11,781 bases of DNA from NCBI GenBank assembly GCA_947168325.1, contig CAMVLN010000040.1, positions 1 through 11,781 on the forward strand, read 5' to 3'. The translations under genes were made by a program, and so were the position numbers. This document shows positions 1 through 7,982 of this stretch, piece by piece. The notes under the pieces were generated by a model that did no database searches, was not told the origin of the DNA, and saw only the letters and a program-made list of their open reading frames with translations. Source of the DNA: an uncultured Elusimicrobia bacterium. GTDB taxonomy: Bacteria > Elusimicrobiota > Endomicrobiia > Endomicrobiales > Endomicrobiaceae. Position 1 is the first letter of the stretch. Each line of letters begins with the position of its first letter.

Positions 1-404
1 ATAAAATTCTTGAAATAAATAGAAATAGTTCTTGCTATAATTGGACAAAACAAATGTTTATAGCAGAACTCAATAATAAAAATTCAAGTTTTAAAATATT
101 AGCTCTTGAAGATAATATAATAGGATATATAATATACTCCACAGTACTTGATGAAGCAGAAATCATAAATATTGTTATTGATAGAAAATTTCAACAACAA
201 AAATACGGGAAATATCTTTTTGAAAAAACAATAAACGAATGAATTAAGAAAGATATAAAAACAATTTATCTTGAAGTTGGGCAAAACAATAATTCTGCAA
301 TAAATTTATATTTAAAATATGGGTTTATAATTTACAATCAAAGAACAAATTATTATAAAAATAAAGAAACTGCCATTCTTATGAAAAAAATTGTAAAAAA
401 ATAA
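1..404 (+). pseudogene. rimI: rimI-like ribosomal-protein N-acetyltransferase, 5'-truncated by the window and interrupted by an in-frame TGA
   Basis: This is a GNAT-fold acetyltransferase of the RimI type; the family acetylates the N-terminus of ribosomal protein S18 using acetyl-CoA. The frame is already open at base 3 and reads an N-terminal segment with the family's W-T-K-Q-M-F-x-x-E-L pattern, so the start lies upstream of the window. The acetyl-CoA loop is seen as Q-Q-Q-K-Y-G-K-Y-L and the C-terminal hallmark as LEVGQNNNSAINLYLKYGF, followed by NYYKNKETAILM. Between these two halves, TGA at 240-242 stops translation. Both sides stay in one frame, the spacing matches the family without a gap, and the frame ends at TAA 402-404. 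The gene is therefore a nonsense pseudogene, a readthrough product, or carries a sequencing error. TGA meaning Trp is unlikely because the same frame uses TGG and the neighbouring genes contain no TGA. It converges on mutL with 15 bp between them. Confidence 0.8.
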
Positions 405-419
405 AAATATTAATATAAT

Positions 420-2267
420 TTATGTCCTTTTAAAAAATTTTTCTAAATCTGCAAGTGTTAAAGTATAAACGGTAGGCCTTCCGTGTGGACATGTCCAAGG
501 CATTTTACAAGCAAATAATTCGTTTAATAATGCTTTTGCTTGAATATCAAATATTTTATCTCCAGCTTTAATACTTGTTCTGCAAGAAGCTCTTATTATT
601 TTTTCTTTTATTTGTTCTACATTTATATTTCTTTCATCTTCTAAAAAAGTAACCAATTTATCTATTATTTCAATAAAATCAAGATTGTTTCCTAAAAGTG
701 CTGGATAAGAAGTTAATCTAAAACTATTTTGGCCAAATTCATTAATATCAAAGCCCAAATTTTTAAATATTTCTAAATAATTTTTTATTATCATTGTTTT
801 TGATTTAGATAATTCAAAAACATCTGGAATTAAAAGTTGCTGAATTTTTAAAGAATGATTTTCTATTTGCATTAAAAACATTTCATATCTAACTCTTTCT
901 TGTGCTGCATGCTGATCTATAATATAAAAAGTTTTATCTTTTTCAACTAATATATATGTTTCAAAAATCTGTCCAACAAATTTAAAACTATCTTCTTTTT
1001 GTAAAAAAAATTCTTGTTTAAATTCAATATTTTCTTTTTTATCTATATTTTTTTGTTCCTCATTATTTGTTATAGGTGTCGTTATACGGGTGGTTTGATA
1101 TATGTTTTTATAATCCTCAACATCAAATTTCTTTGATGGATATTTTGTGTGGCAATAACTACCACTAAATTTATAATGTTGTGGATAAGAATAGGGAATT
1201 GCTGAACTTATTTCTTTTCTAAAATTATTTATTTTAAAATTGTTGCTATCATGTTGTATACTTATGATGTTACTAGGAGCATCAGACTCTAATGAAGTTT
1301 TTATAAATTTATAAAATAATTCATACATTTGATTTTCATTTACAAATTTTATTTCTCTTTTAGTAGGATGAACATTTATATCTATATCCGAAGGATTTGT
1401 TTTTAAAAACATTATTAAGCCAACATATTTCCCTATAGGAATTGTTTCTTTAGATGCTTGATTTATTGCATGAATTAACCATTTTGGATAATTAACACAT
1501 CTGCCATTAACAAACAAATATTGAATATTTTTTTGTGATAAAGAATTTTCTCTAGTTGTAATATATCCTTCTACTTCTATTTTTGGATGACAAAAAGAAA
1601 TTTTTTTCAATTTTTCAGATATATTTTTACCTAAAACATTTTCTATTCTTTTTAATTTTAAATCACTTTTATGATAATCAAATACAACTTTTCCATCAGA
1701 AACTAATTTGAAATTAATATCATTTCTTACAAGGGCTATTTCATCTAAACAACTAATAATTTTTGATTTTTCTGTAATATCACTCTTTAAAAATTTCTCT
1801 CTTGCCGGGGTGTTGAAAAATAAATTTTTAACTTCTACTATAGTTCCATAAGCTCCTGCCCAAGGTTCTACTTTAGGTCTGGCTTCCCCATCCATATATA
1901 AACACCATCCAGAATTTTCATTTTTCTGTTGAGTTTTTATTGCAAACATTGAAACAGAAGCAATTGAAGGTAAAGCTTCCCCTCTAAAACCTAACGAAAT
2001 AATATTTGATAAATCGTCAAAACTTGTAATTTTGTTTGTAGCATGTCTGCAAATACACATTTGTAAATCTTCTTTGTTCATACCACAACCATTATCTGTT
2101 ATTGATATTAATTTTTTACCTGCTTTTTCTATTTCTACAGATATTGCTGTAGCTTTTGCATCAAGAGAATTTTCTACTAACTCTTTTACAACATTTAATG
2201 GCCTTTCAACAACTTCTCCTGCTGAAATTTTATTGATAGTTTTTTCATCTAATATTTTTATTGACAT
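420..2267 (-). CDS. mutL: DNA mismatch repair protein MutL (endonuclease-type)
   Basis: MutL is the ATP-dependent matchmaker and nicking endonuclease of mismatch repair and works downstream of MutS. The 615-residue protein has the full GHKL ATPase N-terminus: E29 and N33 in ELVENSLDA, D58 in DNGCGM, RHATNKI near 74-80 and GFRGEAL near 93-99, then the transducer domain with NGR and NVHPTKRE. A low-complexity linker at about 330-425 leads to a C-terminal dimerisation domain. That domain keeps the metal-dependent nuclease motifs: DQHA-x2-E-x4-E at 451-462, SCR at 561-563, CPHGRP at 593-598 and FKR at 612-614. It should therefore be a nicking MutL, as in bacteria without MutH. The ATG lies one base after the PilZ gene's stop, with only a weak upstream AAAG, so translation is probably coupled. 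It is the last gene of the leftward unit; no clear terminator is visible beyond it. Confidence 0.97.
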   Translation of the reverse strand: MSIKILDEKTINKISAGEVVERPLNVVKELVENSLDAKATAISVEIEKAGKKLISITDNGCGMNKEDLQMCICRHATNKITSFDDLSNIISLGFRGEALPSIASVSMFAIKTQQKNENSGWCLYMDGEARPKVEPWAGAYGTIVEVKNLFFNTPAREKFLKSDITEKSKIISCLDEIALVRNDINFKLVSDGKVVFDYHKSDLKLKRIENVLGKNISEKLKKISFCHPKIEVEGYITTRENSLSQKNIQYLFVNGRCVNYPKWLIHAINQASKETIPIGKYVGLIMFLKTNPSDIDINVHPTKREIKFVNENQMYELFYKFIKTSLESDAPSNIISIQHDSNNFKINNFRKEISSAIPYSYPQHYKFSGSYCHTKYPSKKFDVEDYKNIYQTTRITTPITNNEEQKNIDKKENIEFKQEFFLQKEDSFKFVGQIFETYILVEKDKTFYIIDQHAAQERVRYEMFLMQIENHSLKIQQLLIPDVFELSKSKTMIIKNYLEIFKNLGFDINEFGQNSFRLTSYPALLGNNLDFIEIIDKLVTFLEDERNINVEQIKEKIIRASCRTSIKAGDKIFDIQAKALLNELFACKMPWTCPHGRPTVYTLTLADLEKFFKRT

Positions 2268-2268
2268 T

Positions 2269-2691
2269 TTATTTTATCTTTAATTTTTTTTCACACAAAT
2301 TATAAAAGCTACACTTTTTTATACATACATCTTTTGCACCCAATGCAATTTTATTTTCACAATCCGTGTAATCTATAGCTAACCTATTTATCTTTTTAGA
2401 ATCTAATGTGTTTATTTTTATAAATTTTATAGCAACTTCTCTTAACATAGATTTAGTTTTTTCTGATCGGATAATTTCACCAAAAATAGAATCTGTTTCT
2501 AATGGTGGATAATCAAAAACAAAACAAACAGTTGTTCCTACTGGAATATTTTCATACATCAATAACAAAAGTCCATTTGCAGAAAAATTAACAATTAATC
2601 CCTGAAAAAAACCTTTATCAGTAGAAATAAAAATTTCTTTTGCAATATTTTTTATTACTGGTAATCTTGGATGATTTCTTCTATTTAACAT
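2269..2691 (-). CDS. PilZ-domain protein with a four-cysteine C-terminal tail
   Basis: This is a 140-residue protein with a PilZ domain, the usual receptor fold for cyclic di-GMP. The N-terminal RRNHPR provides the RxxxR ligand motif, and NFSANG about 30 residues later provides the (D/N)xSxxG motif, so ligand binding looks intact. The C-terminal 30 residues hold four cysteines (DC, then C-I-K-K-C, then LC), which could bind a metal or form disulfides; this tail is not part of the PilZ core. I chose the ATG at 2689-2691 because GGAGGA lies just before it. An in-frame TTG at 2701-2703 would add four residues but overlaps that Shine-Dalgarno sequence. The gene sits between mutS (25 bp upstream) and mutL (1 bp downstream). 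No role in repair is known to me, so co-expression is the only link I infer. Its effector target is unknown. Confidence 0.85.
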   Translation of the reverse strand: MLNRRNHPRLPVIKNIAKEIFISTDKGFFQGLIVNFSANGLLLLMYENIPVGTTVCFVFDYPPLETDSIFGEIIRSEKTKSMLREVAIKFIKINTLDSKKINRLAIDYTDCENKIALGAKDVCIKKCSFYNLCEKKLKIK

Positions 2692-2695
2692 AAGT

Positions 2696-2701
2696 TCCTC
2701 C
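2696..2701 (-). promoter_or_regulatory. Shine-Dalgarno sequence of the PilZ gene
   Basis: GGAGGA on the minus strand ends four bases before the ATG at 2691. It is the strongest ribosome-binding site in the cluster and decides the start codon, because the alternative in-frame TTG at 2703 lies within and just upstream of it. Confidence 0.8.
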
Positions 2702-2716
2702 AATTATGTAATAAAT

Positions 2717-5308
2717 TTACTTTTTATATTTTTCTTTCCACTCTGACAATAATTTTAAAGCATCTACCGGTTTTAAAGTATCAATATCTATTTTGTCTAA
2801 TTCTATCAAAATTTCAGGTTCAACTGAAGTAAATAAATTAGGTTGTTTTATGTCTTCTTCAATTTTTGGAAAATTTTTGCTTAAGTTTTTTTCTAATTTT
2901 CTTAATATTTCATAAGCTCTTTTTATTACAGTATATGGCAATCCTGCAATTTTTGCCACATGAATTCCATAAGATTTATCTGCTGCACCATCAACTATTT
3001 TATGTAAAAATATTACATTACCATTCCACTCTTTTACATCTACACTTTTATTTATTATTCCATTATTGTTTGCTAAAGATGTAAGTTCAAAATAATGTGT
3101 AGCAAATAAAATTTTTGCTCCATTATTTTTCTTAATATTTGAATCAGAAAAAAATTCTATTATTGCCCAAGCAATTGACATCCCATCATAAGTAGATGTT
3201 CCTCTACCAACTTCATCAAGAATAATCAAACTTCTATTTGTATATTGATTTAAAATGCTTGCCGTTTCCGACATTTCAACCATAAAAGTAGATTCCCCAC
3301 CTGCTAAATTATCTCCCGCACCTATTCTTGTAAATATTCTATCAACAATTCCTATTTCTGCATAAGAACAAGGAACAAAAGAGCCTATTTGTGCCATTAT
3401 CACTATTAGTGCTGTCTGCCTTAAATATGTAGATTTACCCGACATATTAGGCCCAGTTATAATTATTACTCTATTGGTAGTATCGTTTAATGTAATATCG
3501 TTTGCAACAAATGCCCCTGTTTTTAAAATCTTCTCTACTACCGGATGCCTAGCTTCTTTTAAAATCAAATTTTTACTGTTTGAAATTAAAGGACAACAAT
3601 AGTTATCTTTTACAGCAGTATCTGCAAAAGATAAAAATATATCAAGCTCTGCAACTGTAGTTGCTAAATTTAATATATAGTTAGCATAAGTTGCTATCTC
3701 TTGCCTTAAAGATACATAGATTTCTTTTTCTAATTTAATTATCTTATCTTGTGCAGAAATTATTTTCTCTTCCAACATTTTTAATTCTTGTGTAATATAT
3801 CTTTCTGAATTTGAAAGTGTTTGTTTTCTAATATAATTTTCAGGAACTAAATTGACATTTGATTTTGTTACATCTATATAATAGCCAAAAACTGATGTAT
3901 AACCAATTTTCAATGTAGATATTCCTGTATTTTGTTTTTCTTTAATTTCTAAATCTGATATATATTTTTTTGCATTTTTACTTAACAATCTATATTCATC
4001 TAATTCTTGTGAAATTCCTGATTTGATAACAGATCCATCTTTTAACAGTACTGGTGCTTCAGGTTCAATGTACTTTTCTATTTTATTTATAATTTCTTTA
4101 GAAATATTTATATCTATTTTATTGTTGTCAAAATATTCAATGGCTTCTAATTTTTTAAATATAGTATTTATAATAATTAATGAATCTTTTAAAGCTAATA
4201 TCTCTTTTGGATGGGCTCCACCACTAACAATTCTTGATACAATTCTATCTAGGTCATAAACAGATTTTAAAATATCTCTAATTTCGTCTTTTAAAGAAGA
4301 ATTTTCTACAAATAACTTAACTTTATTTTGTCTATAAGTTATTTCTAAAATATTTAATAAAGGTTTTACTAACCAACTTTTTAATAACCTTGCACCCATT
4401 GGTGTAATAGTAGAATCTATTGCATTAAGCAATGAGCCTTCTTGCCTTAATGTTGATAAAGATTTCAATATTTCTAAATTTTTTATGGCAACATAATCTA
4501 AAACCATAAAATCATTGTTTTCTACAAATTTTATATTTTGTAATATAGATATTGTCTGTGGTTGATTTTCTTGAATATACACAAAAATAGCCCCAACTGC
4601 AGAAATTATATCTGGTTTATCTGATATATTAAAATGTGATAATGTTTGAATATTTAAAATCTTTTTTATAAAGCATTCACAATAAACACTATCAACATAA
4701 ATATCTTTTATAGATGAAGATAATATTTCAAATTTCTGTAAAACATTTTGCAATTTTTCATTTGTAGAATCTTTTTGAGAAATTACTACTTCGTTAGGTT
4801 TATATTTTGTAATTTCATTTTCTAAATTTGATAATAGTGTTCTATATGTAAAAAAATCTCCAGTAGAAATATCACAAAGAGCTAATGCTATATTTTTTGA
4901 TTTATCATCTAAAATTATAGACATTAAAAAATTATTTTGTTTAGAATCTAAAAGATTATCTTCCAAAATAGTTCCAGGAGTAATAACTTTAACTACACCT
5001 CTTTTAACTATACCTTTTACAGTTGCAGGATCTTCTAATTGTTCACAAATTGCAATTTTAAATCCAGCTTTTATAAGTTTTCTTATATAATTATTTACTG
5101 AATGATAAGGCACTCCACACATTGGAACATTTTGCCTTTTTGTAAGAATAACTTCCAATATTGAATGAACTTTTATAGCATCGTCTCCAAACATTTCATA
5201 AAAGTCACCTAATCTAAAAAATAATATTATATTCGGATACTGTGATTTAATATTTAAATATTGTTGCATTAATGGAGTAACTTGATTAACATCTTTTTTT
5301 GTTGTCAT
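2717..5308 (-). CDS. mutS: DNA mismatch repair protein MutS
   Basis: MutS recognises mismatches and small loops, then recruits MutL in an ATP-dependent manner. The 863-residue length is normal for MutS1. The mismatch-reading Phe-x-Glu is F36-Y-E38 in GDFYEMF. The connector, core and clamp domains follow, then the ABC-type ATPase: Walker A GPNMSGKST at 619-627, signature region near 664-680 (GAGDNLAGGES), Walker B LIILDE at 694-699, and the FATHYFEL switch near 735-742. A helix-turn-helix dimerisation end follows (VAKIAGLPYTVIKRA). Q-P-N-L-F near residue 805 resembles a beta-clamp binding motif. The ATG follows the transglycosylase stop by 7 bp with only a weak ribosome-binding site. It is transcribed ahead of mutL with the PilZ gene between them. 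Confidence 0.98.
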   Translation of the reverse strand: MTTKKDVNQVTPLMQQYLNIKSQYPNIILFFRLGDFYEMFGDDAIKVHSILEVILTKRQNVPMCGVPYHSVNNYIRKLIKAGFKIAICEQLEDPATVKGIVKRGVVKVITPGTILEDNLLDSKQNNFLMSIILDDKSKNIALALCDISTGDFFTYRTLLSNLENEITKYKPNEVVISQKDSTNEKLQNVLQKFEILSSSIKDIYVDSVYCECFIKKILNIQTLSHFNISDKPDIISAVGAIFVYIQENQPQTISILQNIKFVENNDFMVLDYVAIKNLEILKSLSTLRQEGSLLNAIDSTITPMGARLLKSWLVKPLLNILEITYRQNKVKLFVENSSLKDEIRDILKSVYDLDRIVSRIVSGGAHPKEILALKDSLIIINTIFKKLEAIEYFDNNKIDINISKEIINKIEKYIEPEAPVLLKDGSVIKSGISQELDEYRLLSKNAKKYISDLEIKEKQNTGISTLKIGYTSVFGYYIDVTKSNVNLVPENYIRKQTLSNSERYITQELKMLEEKIISAQDKIIKLEKEIYVSLRQEIATYANYILNLATTVAELDIFLSFADTAVKDNYCCPLISNSKNLILKEARHPVVEKILKTGAFVANDITLNDTTNRVIIITGPNMSGKSTYLRQTALIVIMAQIGSFVPCSYAEIGIVDRIFTRIGAGDNLAGGESTFMVEMSETASILNQYTNRSLIILDEVGRGTSTYDGMSIAWAIIEFFSDSNIKKNNGAKILFATHYFELTSLANNNGIINKSVDVKEWNGNVIFLHKIVDGAADKSYGIHVAKIAGLPYTVIKRAYEILRKLEKNLSKNFPKIEEDIKQPNLFTSVEPEILIELDKIDIDTLKPVDALKLLSEWKEKYKK

Positions 5309-5315
5309 ATAATTA

Positions 5316-5858
5316 CTACCTATCTTTAAAGTATTTAAGTATTGTATATATTTTATTAATTCTTAAAACATAACTTTTAGTTTCTTTAAATGGCATTTCA
5401 CAAGAATCATATTCTATAATAGGATTTTCTTGATGCCACTTTTGAACATTACCAAGCCCTGCATTATAAGATGCTAAAACTAAATTTACGTTATTATTAA
5501 ACATATCAAACAATATTTTAACATAAAATATTCCTATCATTATGTTATATTTAGGATTATACAAATTTTTTTCATCAAAATCTTTTAAATTTAAATATTT
5601 TCCTGAAATTTCTTTTGCTGTTAATGGCATAAGTTGCATAAGGCCTATAGCACCTTTTTTAGATTTTGCTTTTGGATTAAAATTAGACTCCACTTTCATA
5701 ATAGCAGTTATAAGTAAAGGATCAACTTTATATTTAACACTATACTGTTCAATTAATGGATAATATTTTAATGCTTTTTTTACATTAAAAAAAACATAAC
5801 TAACCATTAAACATATACATATTGAACATAGTCCTAGTACTATTTTATAAATTTTCAT
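5316..5858 (-). CDS. membrane-anchored lytic transglycosylase (SLT domain)
   Basis: This 180-residue enzyme of the soluble lytic transglycosylase (GH23) family cleaves the MurNAc-GlcNAc bond of peptidoglycan to form 1,6-anhydro products. Residues about 5-25 form a single hydrophobic segment with a short positive N-terminus, so it is probably anchored in the inner membrane facing the periplasm. No good lipobox is present. The catalytic Glu is E57 in KVESNFNP, followed by GAIGLMQLMP at 69-78 and the substrate-groove motif ASYNAG at 129-134. It lacks the long superhelical domain of Slt70 and resembles compact MltE or SltB-like enzymes. Its ATG overlaps the stop of miaB by one base (TAATG), so translation is probably coupled, and mutS follows after 7 bp. 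Confidence 0.9.
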   Translation of the reverse strand: MKIYKIVLGLCSICICLMVSYVFFNVKKALKYYPLIEQYSVKYKVDPLLITAIMKVESNFNPKAKSKKGAIGLMQLMPLTAKEISGKYLNLKDFDEKNLYNPKYNIMIGIFYVKILFDMFNNNVNLVLASYNAGLGNVQKWHQENPIIEYDSCEMPFKETKSYVLRINKIYTILKYFKDR

Positions 5859-7111
5859 TATTGTAAAATTCCCAACATACTATTTGGCAACACTTTTGTT
5901 ATTTTAACATTAACTATTTGCCCAACTAAATTTTTATCTGTATCAAAAAATATTTTTATATTTTGGCTATTTCTTGCTTGAGCAATATTTTTTTTGAAAT
6001 TTTCTACAAGAACTTCTACAACTTGGTTTATATATTTTTCATTTATTTTTTTTGAAATTATATTTGAATCTTCTAATAACAATGTATGCCTTTTTTTTAT
6101 TACTTCTAATGGTACTATATTTTTTAATTTAGCTGAAACAGTTTTAGGTCTTGATGAATATTTAAAAATAAACAATCCCCCAAACTGCAACTTCCTAGAA
6201 GCATCAAATGTTGCTTTAAAATCTTTATCTGTTTCACCGGGAAACCCTATTATTATATCACTAGTTATACTTATATCTGGAATAGAATTTCTTATTTTAT
6301 TAAATAAATTTTCATATTGTTCATAAGTATATTTCCTATTCATTGCTTTTAAAATAGCATTTGAACCGGATTGTAATGGCAAATGAATATGTCTACAAAT
6401 TTTCTTGTTTGTAGCAATTTCTTCTATAAGTTCATTAGAAAAATCTTTTGGATGATTAGTCATAAATCTTATTCTTTTAACTTTATCTATTTGTGATACT
6501 TTTTGTAATAGATGTGTAAAATTTACACCATCATAGTTGTAAGAATTTACATTTTGACCTAACAAAATTATCTCTTTAGCCCCATCAGTTACTGCCTCAT
6601 TAACTTCTTTTATTATCTCATTATAATTTATACTAATCTCTGGTCCTCTAACATATGGTACTATACAATAAGAACAGAAATTACTACATCCCCTCATAAT
6701 TGTTATGTATTTAAAAACTTCTTTATTTTCTTGTTTATACTTTACATTTTCTTTGCTTTTAGGAAGATATTTAATAATAACTTTAGAAAACATATCTAAA
6801 TCTCTTGCCCCTAAAACGAAATCTACATATTTACATCTTGATTTTATTTCTTTAGTTGCATATTGAGCCATACAACCTGTAACACCAATAATCAAATTAG
6901 GATTTATATCCTTTTGTTCTTTTAATCTTCCAAGCAATGAGTATGCCTTATGTTCTGCAGAAAAGCGCACAGAACAAGTGTTTATAATAACAATGTTTGC
7001 TTGCAACATATCATCTGTTTGCATACAACCATTTTCTAACAAAATTTCCGCCATTTTGTCGGAATCGTTAACATTCATCTGACAGCCAATAGTTTCAATA
7101 TAAAATTTCAT
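5858..7111 (-). CDS. miaB: tRNA-2-methylthio-N6-dimethylallyladenosine synthase MiaB
   Basis: MiaB is a radical SAM methylthiotransferase that converts i6A to ms2i6A at position 37 of tRNAs reading UNN codons. It carries two [4Fe-4S] clusters. The auxiliary-cluster cysteines are C10 (GCQMN), C46 (NTCSVR) and C80 (TGCMAQ). The radical SAM triad C142-x3-C146-x2-C149 lies in RGCSNFCSYCIVPYVRG. A TRAM RNA-binding domain occupies roughly residues 355-417. The 417-residue length is slightly short for MiaB. The N-terminal C-Q-M-N plus N-D-S-D favours MiaB over the paralogues RimO and MtaB. MiaA, which makes its substrate, is not in the window. It starts one base after the rfbA stop with a weak ribosome-binding site and overlaps the transglycosylase start by one base. 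Confidence 0.95.
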   Translation of the reverse strand: MKFYIETIGCQMNVNDSDKMAEILLENGCMQTDDMLQANIVIINTCSVRFSAEHKAYSLLGRLKEQKDINPNLIIGVTGCMAQYATKEIKSRCKYVDFVLGARDLDMFSKVIIKYLPKSKENVKYKQENKEVFKYITIMRGCSNFCSYCIVPYVRGPEISINYNEIIKEVNEAVTDGAKEIILLGQNVNSYNYDGVNFTHLLQKVSQIDKVKRIRFMTNHPKDFSNELIEEIATNKKICRHIHLPLQSGSNAILKAMNRKYTYEQYENLFNKIRNSIPDISITSDIIIGFPGETDKDFKATFDASRKLQFGGLFIFKYSSRPKTVSAKLKNIVPLEVIKKRHTLLLEDSNIISKKINEKYINQVVEVLVENFKKNIAQARNSQNIKIFFDTDKNLVGQIVNVKITKVLPNSMLGILQ

Positions 7112-7112
7112 T

Positions 7113-7982
7113 TTATTCTTTTGCTATTTTTTCTAAATATTTTCCATAATTGGAATTAAAATTTTTTGATATTTTAATCAATTGTTCTTTTGTAATAAAA
7201 CCTTTTCTATAGGCAATTTCTTCTAAACAACTAACCATTATACCTTGTCTTTCTTCTATTGTTCTTATAAACATTGAGGAATCTAGTAAAGAATTATATG
7301 TTCCTGCATCAAGCCAAGCAAAACCTCTTCCAAAAAATTCAACCGACAACAAATTTTGTTTTAAATATTCATTATTTACATCTGTTATTTCTAATTCTCC
7401 CCTTTTTGAAGGTTTTATATTTTTAGCAATTTCTATAACTGAATTATCGTAAAAATATAATCCTGTTATTGCCCAATTAGATTTTGGATTTTGCGGTTTT
7501 TCTACTATAGAAATTGGCTTTTTATTCTTATCAAAATCAACAATACCATATCTGTTAGGGTCTTCAACAAAATATGCAAATATTGTTGCACCTTGTTCTT
7601 GATAATAAACTTTCTGTAAAATATCAGATAGTCCATGTCCATAAAAAATATTATCGCCTAAAACTAATGAAACATTATCTTTACCTATAAAATCTTCTCC
7701 TATTATAAAAGCTTGTGCAAGACCTGCTGGTTTTTTTTGTTCTTTATATGTAATATTAATTCCTAACTTAGAACCATCTTCAAATAAATTTTTAAAAGAT
7801 GGTAATGCTTCTGGTGTAGAGATTATTAATATATCTTTTATCCCAGCAAGCATAAGAACAGAAAGCGGATAATATATCATTGGTTTATTATAAACTGGTA
7901 ATAATTGTTTAGATACAACTGTAGTCAACGGATAAAGTCTTGTAGCTTTTCCACCAGCAAGAACAATTCCTTTTCTGTTCAT
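7113..7982 (-). CDS. rfbA: glucose-1-phosphate thymidylyltransferase (RmlA/RfbA)
   Basis: This nucleotidyltransferase joins glucose-1-phosphate and dTTP to give dTDP-glucose, the first step towards dTDP-rhamnose and other dTDP-deoxysugars. The 289-residue length is typical. The nucleotide-binding loop is AGGKATRLYPLT at 9-20, where K-A replaces the more usual S-G or x-G. K25 lies in SKQLLPV, the metal-binding Asp is D110 in LGDNIFYGHG, EKPQNPK supplies the sugar-phosphate lysine, and AWLDAGT supplies the second metal-binding Asp. The ATG overlaps the TGA of the upstream SDR gene (ATGA) and has a strong AAGGAG eight bases upstream. No rmlB, rmlC or rmlD is in the window, so the final sugar is unknown. 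It is probably involved in envelope polysaccharide or glycoprotein synthesis in the cytoplasm. Confidence 0.93.
   Translation of the reverse strand: MNRKGIVLAGGKATRLYPLTTVVSKQLLPVYNKPMIYYPLSVLMLAGIKDILIISTPEALPSFKNLFEDGSKLGINITYKEQKKPAGLAQAFIIGEDFIGKDNVSLVLGDNIFYGHGLSDILQKVYYQEQGATIFAYFVEDPNRYGIVDFDKNKKPISIVEKPQNPKSNWAITGLYFYDNSVIEIAKNIKPSKRGELEITDVNNEYLKQNLLSVEFFGRGFAWLDAGTYNSLLDSSMFIRTIEERQGIMVSCLEEIAYRKGFITKEQLIKISKNFNSNYGKYLEKIAKE

Noticed and set aside
240..242. TGA decoded as Trp (genetic code 4 or 25)
   Set aside because: MutL, MutS and other genes are full length without TGA and use TGG for Trp, and the SDR gene ends at a TGA in an ATGA overlap.
2701..2703. TTG as the start of the PilZ gene
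   Set aside because: It overlaps the GGAGGA that serves the ATG at 2691, leaving no ribosome-binding site of its own.
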